Positions 50,711 through 58,472 of a stretch of 64,000 nt of DNA are shown here, piece by piece. Positions within the stretch are counted from its first letter, which is position 1; each line of letters begins with the position of its first letter. The DNA lies in the NCBI RefSeq assembly GCF_035975855.1, contig NZ_CP109055.1, positions 1,550,001 through 1,614,000 of the forward strand, in the 5' to 3' direction. Both the position numbers and the translations under genes were made by a program. The stretch is from Streptomyces sp. NBC_01304. Lineage in GTDB: Bacteria > Actinomycetota > Actinomycetes > Streptomycetales > Streptomycetaceae. The notes under the pieces were generated by a model. That model had not been told where the DNA came from. It saw nothing but the letters and a program-made list of their open reading frames with translations, and did not search any database.

Positions 50711-52618
50711 ATGCAGATCAGTCACCTTCCGTATCCGGATCCGGGTGTGCCCGACGCACGCTCGGGTCCCCGATTCCTGCTGTGGCTCGGGCGGAACCAG
50801 CTGGCCGGTCAGCTGAAGTCACTGGCGTGGGGTCTGCTGCACTTCACCTCCGTGATGGCCCTGCCGTACGGCGTCGGCCTCGCGGTGCAGGCCGTGGTGG
50901 ACCGCTCCGGGGTGCGGCTCGCGCTCGCCGGTGGACTGCTTGCCGTGACCGGTGTGGCCATCGCCTGCGGCGAGGTCATGCTGCACCGTACGGCCGTCAC
51001 CAACTGGATCACCTCGGCGGCCCGGGTGCAGCAGCTGCTCGCCCGCAAGACGGCCCAGCTGGGGGCCGCCCTCACCCGCCGCGTCGCCGCTGGTGAAGTG
51101 GTGGCCGTATCAACAGGTGACGTAGAGAAAATTGGATGGTTCGTAGAGGCGCTCTCCCGGTTCACGGCGGCGGCCGTCACCGTCGTCGTGGTCTGTGTGA
51201 GCCTCCTCGTGTACGCGCCGGAGCTCGGCCTGGTCGTCGCGGTGGGCGTGCCCGTCGTGGCGCTCGGCGTGCTGCCGCTGCTGCCGCGCGCCACCAAGCT
51301 CGCCGACGTGCAGCGCGAAAAGGCGGGCAAGGCAACCGAGTTGGCGTCCGACACGGTGGCCGGGTTGCGGGTGCTGCGCGGCATCGGCGGCGAGGAGCTG
51401 TTCCTCAGCCGCTACCGGAGCGCCTCCCAGGAGGTCCGCAAGGCGGCCGTGCGCAACGCCAGGATGTGGTCGCTCATCAGCGCCGTCCAGATCCTGCTGC
51501 CCGGCCTGATGCTCATCGCGGTGGTCGGCTACGGACTGGGGCTCGTGCGGGACGGCCGCATCGAGGTCGGTGAACTGGTCACGGTCTACAGCGCGGTGAT
51601 GCTCCTGACGTATCCGCTGCGCCACTTCGAGGAGATCGCCATGGCGTACTCCTTCTCCCGCCCGTCGGCACGGCGCGCGGCTCGGGTCCTTTCGCTGGAG
51701 CGGGTCTCGTACGCGGACGGGGACGAGCGCGGTGCGGACGTCGGGGCCGACTCCGTCGACGTACCGGAAAAGGGTCTCGCACAGGTACCGGCAGGGGGTC
51801 TGTCCGGCGATCTGTACGACCCGGCGACCGGGCTGCTCGCGCCGAGCGGGCGGCTGACCGCCGTGGTGTGCGGCGACCCGGACGAGGCGGGGCGGCTCGC
51901 GGAGCGGCTCGGCGGGCATGCGGCGCTGGAGGAGCGGACGGCGTCCGTTCTGCTCGGGGGCGTTGCCCTCGACGAAGTGCCGCTGGACGCCGCGCGCGGC
52001 GCGGTGCTCGTGCAGGACAAGGACCCGGTGCTGCTCTCCGGGACCCTGACGGAGCTTCTCGACGTGCCCGCTTCGGGGCAGGTGACGGCCGAGGACGCGC
52101 TGTCCGCCGCCGAGTGCGCGGATGTGCTCGAGGCGCTGGCGCAGGCGTCCGTGGACGACGATCCGATGGCGGCGCCGATCACGGAGCGGGGCCGGTCGCT
52201 CTCCGGCGGTCAGCGCCAACGGCTCGCCCTGGCACGGTCGTTGGTCACCGACCCCGAGGTCCTGGTGCTCGACGAGCCCACGTCCGCCGTCGACTCGCAC
52301 ACGGAGGCGCGGATCGCCGAGGGGCTGCGGGCGCTGCGGAAGGGACGTACGACCGTCGTCCTCACGTCCTCGCCGCTGCTGCTCGACCGGGCCGAACGCG
52401 TCGTCCTCGTGACCGAGGGCGAGGTCGTCGCGGTGGGCGTGCACCGGGAGTTGGTGCACACCGACCCGCGCTACCGGGCCGTGGTCACCCGCGAGACGGA
52501 CGAGGAGCAGGCAGAACACGCAGAGCACGTGGAGCACGCACCACAACAGACCAAGGCTGAACAGGGCTCCTTCGTGGGCGAGTTCGGCTCCGCCTACGAC
52601 ATCGAGGAGACGGCATGA
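50711..52618 (+). CDS. ABC exporter subunit with a lost Walker A
   Basis: The 635-aa protein has an N-terminal exporter membrane domain and a C-terminal ATPase. The ATPase has a normal signature LSGGQRQRLALARSL (about residue 497) and Walker B EVLVLDEPTSAVD. Where Walker A should be (about residue 385) it reads VVCGDPDEAGRLAERL, without the glycines and lysine of a P-loop. It cannot bind nucleotide normally at that site. Its partner, encoded next in a four-base overlap, has the opposite defect. A Glu/His-rich tail (EEQAEHAEHVEHAPQ) precedes the stop. The substrate is unknown. Confidence 0.9.
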   Translation: MQISHLPYPDPGVPDARSGPRFLLWLGRNQLAGQLKSLAWGLLHFTSVMALPYGVGLAVQAVVDRSGVRLALAGGLLAVTGVAIACGEVMLHRTAVTNWITSAARVQQLLARKTAQLGAALTRRVAAGEVVAVSTGDVEKIGWFVEALSRFTAAAVTVVVVCVSLLVYAPELGLVVAVGVPVVALGVLPLLPRATKLADVQREKAGKATELASDTVAGLRVLRGIGGEELFLSRYRSASQEVRKAAVRNARMWSLISAVQILLPGLMLIAVVGYGLGLVRDGRIEVGELVTVYSAVMLLTYPLRHFEEIAMAYSFSRPSARRAARVLSLERVSYADGDERGADVGADSVDVPEKGLAQVPAGGLSGDLYDPATGLLAPSGRLTAVVCGDPDEAGRLAERLGGHAALEERTASVLLGGVALDEVPLDAARGAVLVQDKDPVLLSGTLTELLDVPASGQVTAEDALSAAECADVLEALAQASVDDDPMAAPITERGRSLSGGQRQRLALARSLVTDPEVLVLDEPTSAVDSHTEARIAEGLRALRKGRTTVVLTSSPLLLDRAERVVLVTEGEVVAVGVHRELVHTDPRYRAVVTRETDEEQAEHAEHVEHAPQQTKAEQGSFVGEFGSAYDIEETA

Positions 52619-54408
52619 TCGGCCTGGCGCCGCCGGAGTACGATCCGGCGGCCCCTCGTACCGCCACCACCCTGCCGGTGGGCGGGCCCGCGACCGTGCG
52701 CGCCTATGTGCGCGAACTGCTGCGCCGCCACCGCAAGGCGTTCGCGCTGCTCGTCGCCGTGAACGCGGTCGCGGTCATCGCTTCGATGGTCGGCCCCTGG
52801 TTGCTCGGGTCGCTCATCGAGAAGGCGTCGACGGCATCCGAGGGTGCCGCGGCGGATCTCCATCTGACGCGTACGGTCGCGGTGTTCGCGGGTGCGCTCG
52901 TGGTGCAGGCCCTGTTCGTGCGACTGGTACGGCTGCGTGGCGCGATGCTCGGCGAGCGGATGCTGGCCGACCTGCGCGAGGACTTCCTGATCCGGTCGGT
53001 GGGGCTGCCCCCGGGCGTCCTGGAACGGGCCGGCACCGGTGACCTGCTCTCCCGGATCACGACCGACATCGACCGTCTGGCGAACGCCATGCGGGAGGCC
53101 GTGCCGCAGCTGACGATCGGCGTGGTGTGGATCGCGCTGCTCCTCGGCGGGCTCGTGGTGACCGCGCCGCCGCTGGCGCCCGCGGTGCTGCTCGCGGTGC
53201 CGCTGCTTGTGGTCGGCTGCCGCTGGTACTTCAAGCGGGCGCCGTCCGCGTACCGTTCGGAGGCCGCCGGGTACGCGGCCGTGGCCGCCGCGCTCACCGA
53301 GACGGTGGACGCGGGGCGGACGGTGGAGGCCCACCGGCTCGGCGAGCGGCGCATCGCGCTGTCCGACCAGCGGGTAAAGGAGTGGACGGCGTGGGAACGC
53401 TACACGCTGTGGCTGCGGTCCGTGCTCTTCCCGGTCATCAACTTCACGCATGTGACCGTGCTCGGCTCGGTCCTGATGGTCGGCGGCGTCTTCGTGCTGC
53501 AGGGCTGGATCGGGGTCGGGCAGCTGACCACGGGTGCCTTGCTCGCGCAGATGATGGTCGACCCGGTCGGTCTCATTCTGCGCTGGTACGACGAACTCCA
53601 GGTCGCCCAGGTCTCGTTGGGCCGCCTGGTCGGTGTGCGGGAGATCGAGCCGGGCGAGGGCGACGCCTCGCTCGCGCCCGAGGGGCGCCAGGTCGACGCC
53701 GACAAGGTGAACTTCGGGTACCGGCCGGGTGTGGACGTGCTGCGCGAGGTGTCGCTCAAGGTGGCGCCGGGCAGCCGGGTCGCGCTGGTCGGGCCTTCCG
53801 GCGCGGGCAAGTCGACGCTCGGGCGGCTGCTCGCCGGGATCTACGCACCGCGCACCGGGTCGGTCAGCCTCGGCCGGGCCGAACTGTCACAGATGCCGCC
53901 GGAGCGGGTGCGTGAGCATGTGGCGCTGGTCAACCAGGAGCATCACGTGTTCGTGGGCTCCCTGCGCGACAACCTGCTGCTCGCCCGCTCGGGCGCCGAG
54001 GACGCCGAACTCTGGGCGGCGCTCGGGGCGGTGGACGCGGACGGCTGGGCGCGGGCCCTGGACGAGGGGCTCGACACCGAGGTCGGCTCGGGCGGGCTCG
54101 CGCTGACTCCGGCGCAGGCGCAGCAGATCGCGCTGGCCCGCCTTGTCCTCGCGGACCCGCACACGCTGGTCCTGGACGAGGCGACATCGCTCCTCGACCC
54201 CCGGGCGGCCCGCCACCTGGAGCGCTCGCTCGCGCGGGTCCTCGAAGGACGGACCGTGGTGGCCATCGCCCACCGCCTGCACACCGCGCACGACGCGGAT
54301 GTGATCGCGGTGGTGGAGCGGGGGCGGATCGCCGAGCTGGGCAGCCATGACGAGTTGGTGGCGGCGGACGGGGCGTATGCGGCGCTCTGGAGGTCTTGGC
54401 ACGGGTGA
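52615..54408 (+). CDS. ABC exporter subunit with intact Walker A and degenerate signature
   Basis: The 597-aa protein has a six-helix exporter domain and an ATPase with Walker A GPSGAGKST (about residue 396) and Walker B TLVLDEATSLLD. The H-loop AIAHRLHTAHDAD is also intact. The signature that should read LSGGQ is LTPAQAQQIALARL (about residue 497). Its ATG overlaps the stop of the previous subunit gene. The two should form a heterodimer with one working ATP site, made from this subunit's Walker A and the partner's signature. Confidence 0.92.
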   Translation: MIGLAPPEYDPAAPRTATTLPVGGPATVRAYVRELLRRHRKAFALLVAVNAVAVIASMVGPWLLGSLIEKASTASEGAAADLHLTRTVAVFAGALVVQALFVRLVRLRGAMLGERMLADLREDFLIRSVGLPPGVLERAGTGDLLSRITTDIDRLANAMREAVPQLTIGVVWIALLLGGLVVTAPPLAPAVLLAVPLLVVGCRWYFKRAPSAYRSEAAGYAAVAAALTETVDAGRTVEAHRLGERRIALSDQRVKEWTAWERYTLWLRSVLFPVINFTHVTVLGSVLMVGGVFVLQGWIGVGQLTTGALLAQMMVDPVGLILRWYDELQVAQVSLGRLVGVREIEPGEGDASLAPEGRQVDADKVNFGYRPGVDVLREVSLKVAPGSRVALVGPSGAGKSTLGRLLAGIYAPRTGSVSLGRAELSQMPPERVREHVALVNQEHHVFVGSLRDNLLLARSGAEDAELWAALGAVDADGWARALDEGLDTEVGSGGLALTPAQAQQIALARLVLADPHTLVLDEATSLLDPRAARHLERSLARVLEGRTVVAIAHRLHTAHDADVIAVVERGRIAELGSHDELVAADGAYAALWRSWHG

Positions 54409-54421
54409 GGCGTGCGCCGCC

Positions 54422-54961
54422 TCAGTGGTTGGCGTGCAGCCAGGCGTCGAGCGCCGCGAAGTCGGCGTCCGTGAGCCCGAAGCACGGGTCCACGCGGTGC
54501 AGCAGGGCACGGCCCGGGTGATGCTCGGCCACCCAGGCCCGGTCGGCGTCGCTGATCTCGTCGTCGACCCAGGCGAAGGTGCGGCCCGCTGCCCGGTGGA
54601 CGAGGGGTCGGGTCTTCCAGTGGAGCCCGGCCCGCTCGTCCGCCCGGGTCGGCTCGGGCCAGTCCAGGACCGGCAACGCCGGCAGGCCCAGCCTGGGCGC
54701 GACGCAGTCGTTCGCGTCGGCCATCCAGGTCGTGGCCCACACCAGGTCGCAGGGCAGGGCGGCCAGCCGGGAGCCGTGCTTCGGATTGATCCTGGCGAGC
54801 AGTGGGTTCGCTGCGGAGTCGTCGCCCGCATGCCCATCCGCGTCGACGTCCGTCGCGTACGTCGGGTATCCGTCCGGCAGTTGACGGGAAGTGGCCCCGA
54901 ACGGAATCAGCGGCCCGTCCACATCCAGGAAGAGCACCGGACGGTGCGCGGCGTCGGTCAT
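54422..54961 (-). CDS. HAD-like protein
   Basis: The 179-aa protein begins with a HAD-type motif, VLFLDVDGPLIPFG, whose first Asp would be the nucleophile. It has a WATTWMADAN stretch where motif II residues are expected and TFAWVDDEISDADRAW with the late acidic motif. It resembles small HAD hydrolases of unknown substrate common in actinomycetes. It converges on the ABC subunit gene with a 13-base gap. Confidence 0.75.
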   Translation of the reverse strand: MTDAAHRPVLFLDVDGPLIPFGATSRQLPDGYPTYATDVDADGHAGDDSAANPLLARINPKHGSRLAALPCDLVWATTWMADANDCVAPRLGLPALPVLDWPEPTRADERAGLHWKTRPLVHRAAGRTFAWVDDEISDADRAWVAEHHPGRALLHRVDPCFGLTDADFAALDAWLHANH

Positions 54962-55079
54962 GGCAGCACGATAGACGGACGCCGCGGCGGGCACCGCGCC
55001 GCGGTCGTGTGGTCCATCCTCGCGAAGCCACCCGGACGCGGCCTGCGGCAACCGGGCCCGGTGGTCGTCCGGGACGACA

Positions 55080-55766
55080 ATGCGCCATGTGGACAACACC
55101 GACAAAGTGACAACCTCGGCAGCCGAGGCGATCTCCGCCGTCAAGGCGGGCAGCGTGCTCGTCCTGGGGGACGCTGTGGACGGCACCCATCCCGATGCGC
55201 TGCTCGTTGCCCTGGCCGAGGCCGGGCCCCGGGAGCTGGCGGTGGTCTGCGCACGGCCCGACCGGGCGGGCGTGGGCCTGGGGCTTCTGCTCGGCGGGGG
55301 CGGCGTCGCGCGGCTGGTCCACTCGACGGAGGAGGCGGGGCAGGAGCTGCCTCAACTCGGCTCCGCGTCCGCCCAGTTCGTGCCGCTGCGCCTCCTGGAG
55401 GAGCGGCTGCAGGCGGGCGGTGCGGGCGCCGCGACCTTCTACGCCCAGGTGGGCACGTATGCCGAACCCGCCGCGGACGAGAGCCACGCCGTCTATTTCG
55501 GCGGTGACGAATACGGCCCCGTCCCGGCCCTCACCGGCGATCTCGCCCTCCTGCGCGCGGAACGTGGCGACCGGCGCGGCAATCTCGCCTTCGCCGACGA
55601 GGGCCGCGAGTTCGCCGTGCTCGCGGCGAAGGCCTGCGCGAGCACCCTCGCCGAGGTCGGTCAGCTCGTCGACCGCCTCGAACCGCACGAGACACATCTG
55701 AGCGGCACCCATGTCACCTGCCTGCTCGCGCCCCGTCCCACTCACCAGCACCACCACGGGGGCTGA
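55080..55766 (+). CDS. Orphan CoA-transferase alpha-subunit-like protein
   Basis: The 228-aa protein follows the 3-oxoacid CoA-transferase A-subunit pattern. TSAAEAISAVKAGSVLVLGD stands where the GGF motif is normally found, and LRLLEERLQAGGAGAATFYA and LTGDLALLRAERGDRRGNLA follow. The substrate-binding glycine motif is altered (GDAVDGTHP), and there is no B subunit next to it. It may be a non-catalytic relative or pair with a B subunit elsewhere. A GTG at 55089 is an alternative start. Four bases separate it from the antiporter gene. Confidence 0.7.
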   Translation: MRHVDNTDKVTTSAAEAISAVKAGSVLVLGDAVDGTHPDALLVALAEAGPRELAVVCARPDRAGVGLGLLLGGGGVARLVHSTEEAGQELPQLGSASAQFVPLRLLEERLQAGGAGAATFYAQVGTYAEPAADESHAVYFGGDEYGPVPALTGDLALLRAERGDRRGNLAFADEGREFAVLAAKACASTLAEVGQLVDRLEPHETHLSGTHVTCLLAPRPTHQHHHGG

Positions 55767-55769
55767 GCC

Positions 55770-57509
55770 ATGGAACTGACCCTCATCGCGGTCGTCGGCG
55801 TCATCAGCATCGTCGCCGTCGCCGCCTTCTCGGACCGGCTCGGACTCGCCGCGCCGCTGAGCCTCGTCGTGGTGGGCATCGCCCTCAGCTTCATCCCCGG
55901 CATGCCGCATCCGATGGCCGAGCCCGAGTGGATCCTCGCCGGGGTGCTGCCGCCCCTGCTCTACTCGACGGCGGTGAACATGCCCGCCCACGACTTCCGC
56001 CGCAACTTCAAGGCGATCAGCGGGCTCGCGGTGGTGCTCGTCGCCGTGACGACGCTCGGGGCCGGCTGGCTGTTCCACTGGCTGCTGCCCGACCTGGGCT
56101 GGCCCACCGCCTTCGCGCTCGGCGCGGTCATCAGCCCCACCGACGCGGTCGCCGCCACCTCCGTCGGCAAGAAGCTCGGCCTTCCCTCGCGCCTGGTGAC
56201 CGTCCTGGAGGGCGAGGGCCTGGTCAACGACGCGTCGGCCCTGGTGCTCCTGCGGTCGGCGATCGCGGCGATCGCGGGGTCGGTGTCCGTGTGGGGCATC
56301 GCCGGGGACTTCCTGTACGCCGTGGTGATCGCGATCGCCGTCGGCCTCGTCGTCGGGTACGTCAACGTACGCATCCGGGCGCTGCTCGACGACACCGTCC
56401 TCAACACGGCGATCTCCTTCGTCATCCCCTTCATCGCGTTCGTGCCGGCCGAGGAGTTCGAGGCCTCCGGGGTCCTCGCGGTGGTCGTGGCGGGCCTGGT
56501 CACCGGGCATCAGAGCCCGCGCTATCTGCGGGCACAGGACCGCATCGCCGAGGCGACGAACTGGCGGACCCTCGCGTTCCTCCTGGAGAGCGCGATCTTC
56601 CTGCTGATGGGGCTCGGCCTGAAGCGGCTCATCGACGAGGTCCACGACGACGGGCTCGGCGCCTGGCGGGCACTGACCATCGGTCTCGTGGCGTCGGCAC
56701 TGGTGATCGTGGTGCGGATGGTCTTCTGCTGGCCGCTGGTCGAGGCGCTGCGCAACGACCGGAAGAAGGCCGCCCAGTCCGTCCCGAAGCTGGAGCAGAT
56801 CCAGGCCCGCATCGATGCCGCCCCCGCGGATGACGAACGGTTCGGCACCAAGCGGTTCGAGCACATGAAGACGCGGGTGACCCGGGTCAGCGCCGATGTG
56901 CAGTTCCAGCTCAATGAGGCGCTGGGCTGGCGCGGCGGGGTCGTCCTCGCCTGGTCGGGGATGCGCGGGGCGATCACCCTGGCCGCCGCGCAGAGCCTGC
57001 CGGAGGACGTGCCCGACCGGCCGCAGCTCATCCTGATCGCGTACGTCGTCGCGGTGACGACCCTGCTGCTGCAGGGCCTGAGCCTGCCGTGGGTGATCCG
57101 CACGGTGAAGGTGCCGGGCGACGACGAGGACCGGCTGCGCCAGGAGTACGTCGACCTGCTCGGGGAGCTGTCCGCCGCCGCCTCCGACGTACTCGACGAC
57201 CCCGACCTGACCAGCCCGGACGGGCATCCCGTGGACCCCGAGGTGCTGAACCGGGTGCGGGACACCAGCCTGATGCGCGCCCGGCCCACGCCCGCCGAGG
57301 ACGAAGAGGCCACGCCGGACCTGGCGGCCAAGGCGGACCAGCGCGAGCAGTACCTCACCCTGCGGCTCGCCGTCCTGGACGCCGAACGCCGCCGTCTTCT
57401 CGCGCTCCGCTCGCTCGGCACCTACAGCTCCCGCGCGCTCGGCAACGCCCAGAAGATGCTCGACGTGGAGGAGGCCCGGATGCAGCAGCTGAGCGACGCC
57501 GGCCGGTGA
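55770..57509 (+). CDS. CPA1-type Na+/H+ antiporter
   Basis: The 579-aa protein has about 12 membrane helices in residues 1-420 and a soluble tail of about 160 residues. It has the CPA1 ion-site motifs GAVISPTDAVAATSVGKKLG and EGEGLVNDASALVLL (Asn-Asp pair), and the late WSGMRGAITLAAAQSLPED. It should exchange Na+ or K+ for protons. It follows the CoA-transferase-like gene by three bases, so the two are co-transcribed. Confidence 0.92.
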   Translation: MELTLIAVVGVISIVAVAAFSDRLGLAAPLSLVVVGIALSFIPGMPHPMAEPEWILAGVLPPLLYSTAVNMPAHDFRRNFKAISGLAVVLVAVTTLGAGWLFHWLLPDLGWPTAFALGAVISPTDAVAATSVGKKLGLPSRLVTVLEGEGLVNDASALVLLRSAIAAIAGSVSVWGIAGDFLYAVVIAIAVGLVVGYVNVRIRALLDDTVLNTAISFVIPFIAFVPAEEFEASGVLAVVVAGLVTGHQSPRYLRAQDRIAEATNWRTLAFLLESAIFLLMGLGLKRLIDEVHDDGLGAWRALTIGLVASALVIVVRMVFCWPLVEALRNDRKKAAQSVPKLEQIQARIDAAPADDERFGTKRFEHMKTRVTRVSADVQFQLNEALGWRGGVVLAWSGMRGAITLAAAQSLPEDVPDRPQLILIAYVVAVTTLLLQGLSLPWVIRTVKVPGDDEDRLRQEYVDLLGELSAAASDVLDDPDLTSPDGHPVDPEVLNRVRDTSLMRARPTPAEDEEATPDLAAKADQREQYLTLRLAVLDAERRRLLALRSLGTYSSRALGNAQKMLDVEEARMQQLSDAGR

Positions 57510-57535
57510 TCGCGCGTGCCGGGGCGCCGCCCGCG

Positions 57536-58327
57536 TCAGATGAAGTTCATGGCGGCCGCCCCGCCCACTCCCCCGAGCAGCATGAACACCGGCATGAGGA
57601 CCTTCAGCTCGATCCAGCTGCCGGCCCGGAACCGCATCATCTTCGGCGGGCCCAGCGGGTACCAGCGCTTGCCCGCGATCGGGATGGGCCAGAGGACCGG
57701 GCAGCCGGAGACGGTCAGCGCGTCGCCGATGTCGTGGACCAGGGCGCCGAGGACGATCGGCAGGCCGAGCCACAGATACTCCTGGCCCGGGGCGTCGAAC
57801 AGCCAGCTCGCACCGTTGCCCGGCTTGTCCAGGACTCCCGCGAGGATCCAGGCGCTGGTCGCGCCGAGCAGCCACACCAGGACGTCGCTGGACATCCGGG
57901 CCGCCCGCCACAGCAGGCCTTCCACGGCGAGCACCAGATGGACGAAGAGGATCGCCAGGACCGCCCAGCGGCCCCCGGTGATCGCCGCGACCGAGGCGCC
58001 GGCGCCGATCAGGACGGCCCACACCCAGGTGTGGGTGAGGGTGCGGTGGCCGCCGGAACGGCGCGGGTCGCGGGTCGAGCGGGTCGCCTTGTAGACGGCG
58101 TACGAGAGCTTGTCGACGATCTCGCACAGGCCGCGCGAGAGCGGGCCGAAGGCGCGGGAGATGGTCGCCGACTTGTGGTCCAGGTCGGGGGCGAGGGCCG
58201 CGCCCGCGCAGATCAGGGCGCCGACGACGAGGACGGGCCAGGGCATCTTGTGACCGGCGGCGGCCGCCGCCGCGCCCACCCCCAGCCAGGCCGCTGCTCC
58301 CGACAGTGAGTGTGCAGGACCCATCAT
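57536..58327 (-). CDS. YdjM-family membrane-bound metal-dependent hydrolase
   Basis: The 263-aa protein has several membrane helices and the YdjM/PF04307 metal-site motifs: GPAHSLSGAAAW near the N terminus, GAALAPDLDHKSATISR, GGHRTLTHTW and LVHDIGDALTVSGC. Members are induced by DNA damage in E. coli and are predicted zinc-dependent hydrolases of unknown substrate. ATG at 58327 follows GGGGA at a suitable distance. It converges on the antiporter gene and is divergent from the helicase gene. Confidence 0.87.
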   Translation of the reverse strand: MMGPAHSLSGAAAWLGVGAAAAAAGHKMPWPVLVVGALICAGAALAPDLDHKSATISRAFGPLSRGLCEIVDKLSYAVYKATRSTRDPRRSGGHRTLTHTWVWAVLIGAGASVAAITGGRWAVLAILFVHLVLAVEGLLWRAARMSSDVLVWLLGATSAWILAGVLDKPGNGASWLFDAPGQEYLWLGLPIVLGALVHDIGDALTVSGCPVLWPIPIAGKRWYPLGPPKMMRFRAGSWIELKVLMPVFMLLGGVGGAAAMNFI

Positions 58328-58472
58328 GGCCGTTCCCCGCCCCATTTCCCGTTACGCCCAAGCCCAGTTGACGGCCTGGTGGAGTGCCGATCGACGGCAC
58401 AGCGTAGCGCTCATGATCTTCGTGTGAACCGCCGGTTCCCTGATCCGTACCCGGGAGAGGCAAGATGGGGGG

